Origin: Candidatus Hydrogenedentota bacterium
Lineage (GTDB): Bacteria; Hydrogenedentota; Hydrogenedentia; Hydrogenedentales; SLHB01
Direction of reading: 5' to 3'
DNA: 8,397 nt
Assembly: GCA_003552485.1 (NCBI GenBank)
Contig: PUMX01000042.1
Span: 1 to 8,397 of the forward strand
The translations under genes and the position numbers were made by a program. The notes under the pieces are model-generated. The model made no database searches and had not been told where the DNA came from. It saw only the letters and a list, made by a program, of their open reading frames with translations. Each line of letters begins with the position of its first letter. Within the stretch, counting starts at the first letter, position 1. Below are positions 1 to 7,036 of this stretch, piece after piece.

Positions 1-31
1 CGACCGAAGGTTCCTAACCCAAGACCCGCGC

Positions 32-78
32 CATCGGCTGCCCCGCCCGTCTCCCCCGCGGGCGGGGCGATGCCGATG
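32..78 (-). terminator. GC-rich hairpin after the kinase gene
   Basis: Arms 40-49 and 59-68 are a perfect 10-bp inverted repeat (GCCCCGCCCG / CGGGCGGGGC) with a 9-nt loop. Outside it, 32-38 (CATCGGC) and 72-78 (GCCGATG) pair again after a small asymmetric internal loop. The structure begins 3 nt past the stop codon of the minus-strand kinase gene, the right place for a terminator or 3'-end stabilising hairpin. There is no U-tract after it, so a canonical intrinsic terminator is not proven. Confidence 0.45.
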
Positions 79-80
79 CC

Positions 81-1277
81 TCATCCCCTCGTCTCCCCGC
101 CTTCCGCATCGAGCGGGAACCGCAGAATGAACTTGGCGCCGCGGTTGTCTTCTACGGGTGTAGCCAACTCCACGCTGCCAGAATGCTGTTGCATTGCGTT
201 CTGCACCACGGCCAGCCCAAGCCCCGTTCCCGTTGACTCTTTGGTCGTGTAGAACGTATGGAAGACGCGCTCACGATCCTGCGCGGGGATACCGGGCCCC
301 GTATCCCGCACGGATAAGCACGCGGTCTCCCCCTCCATCCACGTGCTGAAGCAGATACACGGCGGAGCTTCTTGACCCTCCATCGCGTGGCAGGCATTTG
401 TCAAAAGGTTAAGAACCGTCTGGCGGATGAGCACCAGATCCCCCCGGAAATCCACAAGGTTCTCATCCAGTTTCCGCTCAATCTTGATGGCTTGTTTGCG
501 CAGGATGGGCGCGCTGATTTCAACACAGCCCTCGACGATTTCGTTGAGGTTGACGAGCACCCGTTGCCGCTCTTTATGGCGCAAAAAGTTCATTGTCGAA
601 CGGATGATGTCCGTGCAATGCCTAATCTGGCCATGCATCGTCTCCAGCCGGTTCATGTAGTCCGTGAGTTGCGGATCAATCATCATAAGTTCGACATGGC
701 TTCCGACTACGGATAGCGGACTGCCCAGATCATGAATCATCCCGCACACAACGCGGCCGAGCGTCTCGAATCGGTTGGCTTCGAGGGCCAAACGTTCGAG
801 CTTCCGGCGCTCCAGATCACGGTACCGTTTCGACAAAGCCGAGTTTACGTAATCCAACATCGTGTCATTGTTGAACGGCTTTTCGAGATACGCGTAGGCC
901 CCTAACTCGACTGCCTTCATCGCCGTGTCGAGTTGCCCATATCCCGTCAAGATAATGACCTCGACGTCCGGAAAGCGTTCGCGAATCGCGTGAAGCAGCT
1001 CGATTCCCGACATCCCCGGCATTCGCAGATCTGTAATCACTAGGTCAACCGGCGACTGAGCCAGCATGTCTAGAGCGGCCTGACCATCGAACGCCAAATG
1101 GAGCTCATGGCGATCTTTAAGCAGCATACGAAGCGCCTGACGCGGACCGTTCTCGTCGTCAACGATAAGAATGTGGCCACGCGCCGTTTCGTGTGGAGCA
1201 TACGGCGCATGCTCCATATAGCGAATCGACGATTCTCTTGGCGGTTGTTGTGCTACTGAGACAAGATGCGCGTTCAC
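81..1277 (-). CDS. Hybrid receiver-histidine kinase (REC-HisKA-HATPase_c), cytosolic
   Basis: This 398-residue protein has the two-component layout inverted: an N-terminal receiver followed by a kinase core. The receiver spans about residues 34-148, with acidic pair D40/D41, phospho-acceptor D83 (ITDLRMPGMSG), T111 and K133 (EKPF). A short helical linker (150-170) leads to the dimerisation/phosphotransfer helix with H182 in the motif IHDLGSPL. The ATPase domain shows an N-box at N294 (LLTNACHAM), a G1 box DTGPGIP at 325-331 and a G2 box TGTGLGL at 349-355, so all catalytic elements look intact. There is no membrane segment, PAS or other sensor domain, and no DNA-binding domain. The receiver is therefore the likely input, with phosphate coming from or going to a partner outside the window. 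The start is GTG, chosen for the purine-rich AGAGGGGGG just upstream; an internal ATG at residue 21 would still keep the receiver whole. It is divergent from the GH88 gene. Domain assignment is firm; the signal and target are unknown. Confidence 0.93.
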   Translation of the reverse strand: MNAHLVSVAQQPPRESSIRYMEHAPYAPHETARGHILIVDDENGPRQALRMLLKDRHELHLAFDGQAALDMLAQSPVDLVITDLRMPGMSGIELLHAIRERFPDVEVIILTGYGQLDTAMKAVELGAYAYLEKPFNNDTMLDYVNSALSKRYRDLERRKLERLALEANRFETLGRVVCGMIHDLGSPLSVVGSHVELMMIDPQLTDYMNRLETMHGQIRHCTDIIRSTMNFLRHKERQRVLVNLNEIVEGCVEISAPILRKQAIKIERKLDENLVDFRGDLVLIRQTVLNLLTNACHAMEGQEAPPCICFSTWMEGETACLSVRDTGPGIPAQDRERVFHTFYTTKESTGTGLGLAVVQNAMQQHSGSVELATPVEDNRGAKFILRFPLDAEGGETRG

Positions 1278-1334
1278 GATTTTCCCCCCTCTACATAAAA
1301 CAAATACGCTACAAACTACACCCCTACTTTACGT

Positions 1335-1350
1335 AGCAAGCCCGATGCCT
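1335..1350 (-). promoter_or_regulatory. Candidate sigma-54 (-24/-12) promoter for the kinase gene
   Basis: Read on the minus strand the sequence is AGGCATCGGGCTTGCT. Against the sigma-54 consensus TGGCACG-N4-TTGCW it keeps the invariant GG and GC with exactly 10 nt between them, plus CA and TTGC. Transcription would start near 1324, giving a leader of about 47 nt before the GTG at 1277. Deviations are A for the first T, T for C at the sixth position, and C for G at the seventh. A match this good could occur by chance about once in a few windows of this size, so position and the upstream dyads carry much of the weight. Confidence 0.4.
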
Positions 1351-1416
1351 AATCCCTTATACGACGTAAGTCCTTTTACTGTAGACCTTTATCTCGCCTA
1401 AACAACCTATCCGCGC

Positions 1417-1432
1417 TGTTCAATTTTGTACA
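1417..1432. promoter_or_regulatory. Operator-like dyad, left copy
   Basis: The sequence TGTTCAATTTTGTACA is a dyad of form TGT-N-CAA-NN-TTG-N-ACA, symmetric at 12 of 16 positions. It also fits TGT-N10-ACA, the spacing known for NifA-class enhancer sites. It pairs with a second copy 40 bp to the right. Relative to the candidate sigma-54 start near 1324 it lies around -93 to -108, a usual place for an activator site. It could equally be an operator for the divergent GH88 gene. The cognate regulator is not in the window. Confidence 0.5.
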
Positions 1433-1456
1433 CGCCGTCATTCCGCGCCCCCAAGC

Positions 1457-1472
1457 CGTACAATTTTGAACA
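1457..1472. promoter_or_regulatory. Operator-like dyad, right copy
   Basis: The sequence CGTACAATTTTGAACA matches the left dyad at 13 of 16 positions in direct orientation. It keeps the CAA-NN-TTG core and the right ACA but has C for the first T. The flanks also agree: 1412-1431 and 1458-1477 form an 18/20 inverted repeat. The copy overlaps the TTG codon at 1466 that would open the longest possible GH88 reading frame, which argues against translation starting there. Confidence 0.5.
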
Positions 1473-1535
1473 GCGCGTCCTCCTTGCAAGACCGGCCACA
1501 AACGGCTGAATTCAGGAATAATTATTGGACTTTGT

Positions 1536-1564
1536 TTGTCAAACGCAGGTATAGCACCTTTGAT
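1536..1564 (+). promoter_or_regulatory. Weak candidate sigma-70 promoter for the GH88 gene
   Basis: TTGTCA (1536-1541) and TTTGAT (1559-1564) are separated by 17 nt, about 95 nt ahead of the GTG start. The alternative TTGGAC (1525-1530) with TATAGC (1550-1555) has a 19-nt spacer. Both are poor matches in an AT-rich stretch, so the exact promoter is uncertain. The near-palindrome GTTTGTCAAAC (1534-1544) overlaps this -35 region and could be an operator. Confidence 0.3.
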
Positions 1565-1596
1565 TGCCCATTTTTTGTATCGACCAAAAACGGGCA
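1565..1596 (+). other. Interrupted hairpin in the GH88 5' leader
   Basis: TGCCC (1565-1569) pairs with GGGCA (1592-1596), and TTTTTG (1572-1577) pairs with CAAAAA (1585-1590), around a 7-nt loop and with a small 2-by-1 internal loop. This gives an 11-bp interrupted stem in the untranslated leader, about 60 nt before the start codon. No poly-U follows on either strand, so it is not an obvious attenuator. Confidence 0.3.
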
Positions 1597-1657
1597 GAGA
1601 TTTACGTCGCACACACCCCATGCGGCAAACGGACTACACAGAGAACGGGAGGCTAAT

Positions 1658-3031
1658 GTGGCGATTCAGGTTGATTCCACGCTAGAGGCCGCCGATTTGC
1701 GGCCACTCTTAGACAACTTTTTCGAGAACACCGCGCCAAAGATTGAACGATTGAATGAAGACTGGGACCCGGCTAAGGGCTCTCCTGTTTTCACCCATGC
1801 GGGGCGTTATACCGCGCGGGGCTGGACGGAATGGACCCAGGGTTTTCAATACGGTTGTCAGATCCTTCAATACGACGCCACGGGCGACGAGCGGTTTCTG
1901 AAACTGGGCCGTGAGAACACCCGCCGTTATATGGCGCCGCACGTAAGCCATATAGGCGTTCATGACCACGGTTTCAATAACGTGTCCACCTATGGCAACC
2001 TGCGCCGCCTCGCTCGTGAGGGGCGGATGAGCGCGGATCAAGGGGAGATGGATTTCTACGAGATGGCGCTGAAAACCTCGGGAGCGGTTCAGGCCTCGCG
2101 CTGGTCCAAAATCCACGACGGAACCGGGTATATCTGTTCGTTCAACGGACCCCAATCCTTATTCAGCGACACCATCCGCTCCTGCCGCGCGCTCGTGTTG
2201 GCGCACCAACTTGGCCACGTGCTCATGGGCGAGGGCGACCGCAAGATCAGCTTGCTCGGAAGGGCCATTGAGCACGCGCATAACACATCGCGCTACAACG
2301 TCTATTTTGGGGAAAGGCGGGACACCTATGACGTGCGCGGCCGCGTGGTTCACGAGAGCATTTTCAACATGAACGACGGCGCATACCGCTGTCCGAGCAC
2401 GCAACAGGGCTACAGTCCGTTCACGACATGGACGCGCGGCCATTCGTGGATAGTATGCGGTTACGCCGAAGAACTCGAAGCCATGGCGGTAATCCCCGAT
2501 GCGGACCTGGAGCCTTTCGGCGGACGCGCGCAAGTCGAGGAGATGCTGCGGCGCACGGCGGTCGCCGCTGCGGATTTCTACTTGGCCAACACGCCCACCG
2601 ACGGCATACCTTATTGGGATACAGGCGCGCCGGGTCTTGCCCACATGCCGGACCATCTTGACAAGCCCGCTCAGATCGATAATCCGTATGAGCCCGTTGA
2701 CAGCTCGTCGGCCGCCATTACCGCTCAAGGGCTGCTCCGGCTCGGCCGGGTGTTGGGTAAAGAGGGCGAGGGCAAGCAGTACTACCAGGCCGGCCTTACC
2801 GCAGCGCGCACGCTGTTTAGTCCGGACTACGCCTCACCGAATCCCGATCATCACGGGATATTGCTTCACTCGATCTATCACCGTCCGAACGGGTGGGATT
2901 ACATTCCGGAAGGCAAACAGATTCCGCAAGGCGAAGCGTGCATGTGGGGCGATTATCACGCCATGGAGCTTGCGGTGTATCTCATGCGTGAAATCGAAGG
3001 CGGCCCGTATATTGCCTTCTTCGACCAATGA
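1658..3031 (+). CDS. Glycoside hydrolase family 88, unsaturated glucuronyl hydrolase-like
   Basis: GH88 enzymes hydrate the unsaturated uronic acid that polysaccharide lyases leave at the non-reducing end of oligosaccharides, releasing it in the cytoplasm. Numbered from the GTG at 1658, the protein is 457 residues with no signal peptide. The two catalytic aspartates of the family correspond to D103 (VHDHGF) and D171 (FSDTIRS). Other hallmarks are Q250-GYS, W258-T-R-G-H-S-W264 (usually WARGQAW, so Gln is replaced by His), IPYWD at 317-321, the DSSSAAITAQGLL segment at 348-360 and WGDYHAMEL at 430-438. H232 falls where a substrate-contacting His sits in the Bacillus UGL enzyme. The start is chosen because GGGAGG precedes it by 5 nt. 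An in-frame extension to a TTG at 1466 would run through the operator region and lacks family-like sequence. It is divergent from the kinase and convergent with the glucosidase. Family is firm; the exact substrate (glucuronyl, rhamnogalacturonyl or other) is not. Confidence 0.88.
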   Translation: MAIQVDSTLEAADLRPLLDNFFENTAPKIERLNEDWDPAKGSPVFTHAGRYTARGWTEWTQGFQYGCQILQYDATGDERFLKLGRENTRRYMAPHVSHIGVHDHGFNNVSTYGNLRRLAREGRMSADQGEMDFYEMALKTSGAVQASRWSKIHDGTGYICSFNGPQSLFSDTIRSCRALVLAHQLGHVLMGEGDRKISLLGRAIEHAHNTSRYNVYFGERRDTYDVRGRVVHESIFNMNDGAYRCPSTQQGYSPFTTWTRGHSWIVCGYAEELEAMAVIPDADLEPFGGRAQVEEMLRRTAVAAADFYLANTPTDGIPYWDTGAPGLAHMPDHLDKPAQIDNPYEPVDSSSAAITAQGLLRLGRVLGKEGEGKQYYQAGLTAARTLFSPDYASPNPDHHGILLHSIYHRPNGWDYIPEGKQIPQGEACMWGDYHAMELAVYLMREIEGGPYIAFFDQ

Positions 3032-3038
3032 GCGCGAA

Positions 3039-3076
3039 GCCGGCGCCGGCCGCTACAGGGCAAGGCCGGCGCCGGC
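3039..3076. terminator. Hairpin from a duplicated palindrome between convergent genes
   Basis: The self-complementary 12-mer GCCGGCGCCGGC occurs at 3039-3050 and again at 3065-3076, separated by 14 nt. The copies can pair with each other as a 12-bp G+C-only stem on either strand. It sits exactly between the stop codons of the GH88 gene (3031) and the glucosidase gene (3082), so a bidirectional transcription end is the natural reading. Neither side has a U-tract, so termination may need Rho, or the element may be a dispersed palindromic repeat. Confidence 0.45.
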
Positions 3077-3081
3077 AACTC

Positions 3082-5706
3082 TCAGTAGCGGCATTCATTG
3101 ATGAGGTTAGCGACCAGGCCCGTCCAGCCGGTCTGATGACTCGCCCCAAGGCCTGCCCCGTTATCGCCGTGGAAATACTCGTAGAACAGCAACCGCTCTT
3201 TCCATGCAGGGTCAGCGCCTAACACGGGATGACGTCCATGTACCGGGCGCTGTCCATCCTCCTCCCAAGCAAAGATGCGCACCAGCCGGCGGGACAACTC
3301 CTCGGCGGCCGTCGCCAAGTTCACATGCTCGCCGGAGCCCGTGGGAAACTCTATGGCGAATTCGTCGCCCCAGAACGCGTGGTAACGCTGCAATGCGCGA
3401 ATGATCAGGAAGTTCATGGGAAACCACACCGGCCCGCGCCAGTTCGAGTTACCGCCAAACAGCGGGCTCACGGATTCCGCGGGCTCGTAACGCACTTCCT
3501 CGCGGAAGCCGCCGACCTCGAACACAAACGGCGCATCTGCGTAAGCCTTCGACAGGGACCGTACGCCGTAGGGACTCAGAAACTCGTCCTCGTCGAACAA
3601 CCGCTCGAGCACCCGCTTAAGCTGTTCCGGCCGCATAAGCGACAAGAGCATACGGCTTTCGCGCTCGCAGCCGAAGCGGCACGTGATGTTTTCCGTCAAA
3701 TCAGCGCGGTTCTCGAAAAACCACTCCATGCGCCGCTTGAAGCCAGGCATCCGGTCGATCTGTTCGGAGTCCAGCATACCTACGGCGAGCAGCGGAACGA
3801 GCCCGACCATCGAACGCAGCCGCACGGGCTCGCGGTGACCGTCCGCACGATTAATCTGGTCGTAAAAGAACCCATCCTCTTCGTCCCACAACGACGCGCC
3901 TTTGCCGTCAATGTTATAGATGGCGTCGGCTATATACAGAAAATGCTCGAAGAATTTCGACGCAATATCCTCATATGTCGCATTCTCTTTGGCCAATTCC
4001 CATGAGATTTCAAGCATATCCAGGCAATACATCGCCATCCAGCTCGTCGTGTCGCTTTGTTCGAGATAACCGCCTGTAGGCGGGGGCGCGCTTCGATCAA
4101 ACACCCCGAGGTTATCCATGCCCAGGAAACCGCCCTGAAACACGTTATTGCCGCCAGCGTCCTTTCGATTCACCCACCAGGTGAAATTCATCAGCATCTT
4201 GTGGAAGACGCTTTCCAGAAACGCCCGGTCGCCAATCCCCCAGAGCTGACGCTCCATCTCGTAGACCTGCCAGGCCGCCCACGCATGCACTGGTGGGTTA
4301 ACGTCGTCGAAATCCCATTCGTAAGCCGGCAATTGGCCGTTGGGGTGCATGTACCACTCGCGGGTGAACAGTGTAAGCTGCCGCTTCGCGTATTCCGGAT
4401 CAACAAGCGCGAGGGGTAAGGCATGGAAAGCTACGTCCCACACGGCGTACCACGGAAACTCCCATTTGTCCGGCATGGACAACACGTCGTCGTTGTAAAG
4501 ATGCTTCCACCCTTGGTTCCGCCCCCGCTGCTGTGGCGCCGGCGGCGGCGGGCCCAAAGGATCGCCCTCGAGCCATTGCTCGACCACATAGTGATACCAC
4601 TGCTTGGTCCAGAGCATCCCCGCCAGAGCGTGGCGTTGCACCTCGCGAAGCTCAGGCGGAATGCCCTTCTTAACCACGGAGTCATAGAACAGGCCAGCCT
4701 CATTGCTTCGCGTATCAAAAACTTCGTCGAAAGCCGGTCCTTCAATATCTTGATTGGGCGCTGACGCCAGCCGCAAGCCCACGGTTTGCGTGGCGCCGGG
4801 GGCCAAATCCCAGCGATACCAGGCGCAAAACTTGGTGCCGTTATCAACCTTGACCACGTCACTGTCGCCGTAGACCACGGCGTAATGGAAAGCGTCCTTG
4901 ACATACGGATGCGGATTCGCGACGTTGTAGAGCCGCTGTCGGTTGGTTTCATTATCGGTGAACATGAGGTCCGGATAGCCCTGTATACTCAGATAGCGCG
5001 TCCCCAGTGTGTGGTGCCTCGCCTCGATCCCACTGCCGGAACGGCGCAACCGGGGCCGTTCCGCACCGGATCTCCAGCTCCAGGTGTTCCGGAACCACAG
5101 CATCGGCAGTAGGTGTATCAGAGCCGCTTCCGGCCCACAATTCGTGATGCTGATGCGCATCAACACATCATCGACATCGGCCTTGGCGTATTCCACGGTC
5201 ACATCAAAAAACCGGTTCTCCTCAAAGATTCCAGTGTCCACGCATTCGAACTCAGGGTCGCTGCTGGTTCGCTCGAGATTCTCTCTTACAAGTTGCTCAT
5301 ATGGAAAACAATGCTGAGGATACCGGTATACGGCGCGCATATAAGCGTGAGTCGGGGTATTGTCTTCGTACCAGTAGTACTCTTTTACGTCCTCCCCGTG
5401 ATTGCCTTCCTTATTGCTCACCCCAAAGAAGCGCTCCTTGAGGATGGGATCCTGCCCGTTCCACAGGGCAGGCGCGAAGCATAGCCGCTGGTGATTGTCG
5501 CTAATACCCAACAGGCCGTCTTCGCCCCAGCGATAGGCATACGAACGGGCTGCGTCATGGGGCAAGAACGTCCACGGATCCGCGTTCGTCGAATAATCCT
5601 CGCGCACAGTGCCCCACTGCCGTTCGCTGAGATACGGCCCCCAGCGCCGCCAGTGATGAGTACGATTCCTCGTCTGTTCGAGCCGGTGCTGTTCCGCGTT
5701 CCTCAT
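3082..5706 (-). CDS. GH63-like glucosidase, large cytosolic bacterial type
   Basis: This 874-residue protein belongs to the large bacterial glucosidase group related to mannosyl-oligosaccharide glucosidase (GH63, inverting, (alpha/alpha)6 barrel). The N-terminus carries the group's signature run WRRWGPYLSERQWGTVREDYS (residues 19-39), then EDGLLGISD (62-70), WNGQDPILKERFFG (82-95) and GNHGEDVKEYYWY (101-113). The barrel begins around residue 355. D424 in WDVAFHAL matches the general acid of eukaryotic glucosidase I (WDEGFHQLL). E843 in FYEYFHGDNG, followed by HQTGWTGLV (857-865), matches its base (WEQY then FTGWTSLV). No signal peptide is seen, so it should act on imported or internal glucosides. 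The length is normal for the group. The ATG is preceded by AAGGA at 6 nt. It is convergent with GH88 and divergent from NAD kinase, so it is probably transcribed alone. The true substrate is unknown; automatic labels such as 'glucosidase' are not specific. Confidence 0.88.
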   Translation of the reverse strand: MRNAEQHRLEQTRNRTHHWRRWGPYLSERQWGTVREDYSTNADPWTFLPHDAARSYAYRWGEDGLLGISDNHQRLCFAPALWNGQDPILKERFFGVSNKEGNHGEDVKEYYWYEDNTPTHAYMRAVYRYPQHCFPYEQLVRENLERTSSDPEFECVDTGIFEENRFFDVTVEYAKADVDDVLMRISITNCGPEAALIHLLPMLWFRNTWSWRSGAERPRLRRSGSGIEARHHTLGTRYLSIQGYPDLMFTDNETNRQRLYNVANPHPYVKDAFHYAVVYGDSDVVKVDNGTKFCAWYRWDLAPGATQTVGLRLASAPNQDIEGPAFDEVFDTRSNEAGLFYDSVVKKGIPPELREVQRHALAGMLWTKQWYHYVVEQWLEGDPLGPPPPAPQQRGRNQGWKHLYNDDVLSMPDKWEFPWYAVWDVAFHALPLALVDPEYAKRQLTLFTREWYMHPNGQLPAYEWDFDDVNPPVHAWAAWQVYEMERQLWGIGDRAFLESVFHKMLMNFTWWVNRKDAGGNNVFQGGFLGMDNLGVFDRSAPPPTGGYLEQSDTTSWMAMYCLDMLEISWELAKENATYEDIASKFFEHFLYIADAIYNIDGKGASLWDEEDGFFYDQINRADGHREPVRLRSMVGLVPLLAVGMLDSEQIDRMPGFKRRMEWFFENRADLTENITCRFGCERESRMLLSLMRPEQLKRVLERLFDEDEFLSPYGVRSLSKAYADAPFVFEVGGFREEVRYEPAESVSPLFGGNSNWRGPVWFPMNFLIIRALQRYHAFWGDEFAIEFPTGSGEHVNLATAAEELSRRLVRIFAWEEDGQRPVHGRHPVLGADPAWKERLLFYEYFHGDNGAGLGASHQTGWTGLVANLINECRY

Positions 5707-6051
5707 ATGCTGTCCTTGTTTTTACGCTTAGGCGTTCGCGCAGCATGACCCGGCCAAAACACACATACCAACTGAGGGTCTCAACAAGACGCGCGCGCAA
5801 GGCTGATATCGCGTGGGGTCAATGCGTCATTATTCTGCATAACGAATTACAACGGCAGCAAGCCGCCTGAAGTAAACCAACCGCCGCGCATTACACCCCC
5901 TGAATCTGCTATATTCCCAACCGGGTTCGGCGCGATCGCGCCTGCGGCGTCATTGCCGCTCGACCGCCGCGCCGATTCACCACGTGCGGAACACGGAGTT
6001 CTAATAATCCGTCACGCGGCTGTCGCAGCAACGCCGCGCAACGAAGGGAAT
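5707..6051. other. Divergent intergenic region, glucosidase / NAD kinase
   Basis: This 345-bp spacer lies between two divergent genes and must hold both promoters. No convincing -35/-10 pair stands out. TATATT at 5910-5915 is a possible -10 for the NAD kinase gene, without a good partner at -35. AT-rich sequence at 5829-5851 could serve either direction. The 14-bp perfect palindrome GGCGCGATCGCGCC is at 5929-5942. An open frame extends the NAD kinase upstream to 5953, but it shows no family sequence. No small gene or RNA could be supported here. Confidence 0.4.
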
Positions 6052-6807
6052 ATGAAACAATCTATGCGAACACTCTTGTTTGGCGCCCACGCCAATGAGT
6101 TGCTCGCGGAAGTCGAGCGCTATCCGAACGTCACTCTGGCCCAGAGCGAACAAGAGCATCCCGACGTCGTAATTTGCTACGGTGGCGACGGTACGCTGCT
6201 GACCGCCGAGCGAAAATGGCCAGGCGTGCCCAAGGCGCCCATCCGCAATAGCCACCGCGGCCACCGGTGCCTGGCGCATCCAGCGCCCGAGATTATCGAG
6301 CGGCTGGCGAACAACCGCTTATACCGCACCGAGTTCACCAAACTGGCGTGTCAGGTGCGCTCTTCCCAAGGCAGGTCCACGGCTTTTCCCTACCTGGCCA
6401 TGAACGAAATCAACGTTCATATGGGCCGAATCAATTCGGCGGTCCGATTCAAGCTATGGATCGACGAAGAACCGTTCGAGGACGGACACGAGATACTCGG
6501 CGACGGTTTCGTCGTCAGTACGCCCTTTGGCAGCACCGCTTACTTCAACCAGATCACCCGGGGCGTGTTCCACACGGGCATCGGCATCGCGTTCAAGTTT
6601 ATCAAGGCGCCGGTGAACCACGTCATCGTGCCGGAATCATTCACCGTGCGCGCCGTCATTACCCGGGGCCCGGCTGTGCTCGCCCATGATAACGCTCCCG
6701 AATACCACGACCTCGAAGAGGGCGACGAACTCATTGTTCAGCGGCATAAGGAACCGGCGGTCATTCTCACGTGGGAACCGATGAAGTATCCCTCCGATCA
6801 ATTCTGA
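6052..6807 (+). CDS. NAD kinase, short divergent form
   Basis: NAD kinase phosphorylates NAD+ to NADP+ using ATP or polyphosphate in the cytoplasm and is the only route to NADP in most cells. The 251-residue protein shows the nucleotide motif GGDGT at 44-48 with catalytic D46, the NE motif in AMNEINV (N118, E119) and the glycine-rich DGFVVSTPFGSTAY at 151-164. It is at the short end of the family. The region after GGDGT usually reads like N-x-G-x-LGFL, but here it is RNSHRGHRCL (65-74). The C-terminal beta-sandwich part (FHTGIGIAF, RGPAVLAHDN) also differs from the Escherichia-type enzyme. The ATG is chosen because AAGGGA lies just upstream and because the in-frame extension to 5953 contains nothing family-like. 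It stands alone, convergent with the tRNA gene. Function is well supported; cofactor preference (NAD or NADH, ATP or polyphosphate) cannot be read off. Confidence 0.88.
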   Translation: MKQSMRTLLFGAHANELLAEVERYPNVTLAQSEQEHPDVVICYGGDGTLLTAERKWPGVPKAPIRNSHRGHRCLAHPAPEIIERLANNRLYRTEFTKLACQVRSSQGRSTAFPYLAMNEINVHMGRINSAVRFKLWIDEEPFEDGHEILGDGFVVSTPFGSTAYFNQITRGVFHTGIGIAFKFIKAPVNHVIVPESFTVRAVITRGPAVLAHDNAPEYHDLEEGDELIVQRHKEPAVILTWEPMKYPSDQF

Positions 6808-6839
6808 GCGTAGACCCCGGCCGCGGCGGCCGCAAAACG

Positions 6840-6872
6840 AAAAAAGGACTCACGCCTAGACGTAAGTCCTTT
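6840..6872 (-). terminator. Intrinsic terminator of the initiator tRNA gene
   Basis: On the minus strand AAAGGACTTACG pairs with CGTGAGTCCTTT through 12 bp (one U-G wobble) around a 6-nt loop, then runs into TTT-CG-TTTT. It begins 9 nt past the tRNA CCA end. Read on the plus strand the stem has one C-A mismatch and is followed by TTGATTT, so it may also end NAD kinase transcription. The GGCCGCGGCGGCC inverted repeat at 6819-6831 lies next to it. Confidence 0.8.
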
Positions 6873-6880
6873 GATTTCAA

Positions 6881-6957
<77 letters not shown>

Positions 6958-6977
6958 TCAAACCTTTTCCAAACCGT

Positions 6978-7006
6978 AGAATAGCACAACGACAGATAAG
7001 TGTCAA
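6978..7006 (-). promoter_or_regulatory. Sigma-70 promoter of the initiator tRNA gene
   Basis: On the minus strand a perfect -35 TTGACA (7001-7006) is followed after exactly 17 nt by the -10 TATTCT (6978-6983). Transcription should start near 6971, about 14 nt ahead of the mature tRNA 5' end at 6957. A near-consensus housekeeping promoter is expected for a tRNA. Confidence 0.85.
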
Positions 7007-7036
7007 ACATCTTGGCAGGACGAACCGCGGCCTCCC

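Noticed and set aside
1363..1376. 14-mer GACGTAAGTCCTTT shared with the tRNA terminator (6859-6872)
   Set aside because: The copy at 1363 has no complementary arm nearby, and one such 14-nt match in a window of this size is within chance.
1376..1621. 81-residue open frame on the minus strand across the divergent region
   Set aside because: It overlaps the dyads and the GH88 leader, has no recognisable motif, and would place a gene over evident regulatory sequence.
1466..1657. In-frame N-terminal extension of the GH88 gene from a TTG codon
   Set aside because: It begins inside the right dyad, lacks a ribosome binding site and has no family-like sequence; the GTG at 1658 has GGGAGG at 5 nt.
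3229..4005. 258-residue open frame opposite the glucosidase gene
   Set aside because: It is the antisense shadow of a strongly supported GH63-like gene; its translation has no domain signature.
5929..5942. Palindrome GGCGCGATCGCGCC containing the cyanobacterial HIP1 octamer GCGATCGC
   Set aside because: Single occurrence noticed, in GC-rich sequence; no other sign of a cyanobacterium.
5953..6051. Upstream extension of the NAD kinase reading frame
   Set aside because: The 33 extra residues are arginine-rich, low in family resemblance, and the ATG at 6052 has a purine-rich site just ahead.
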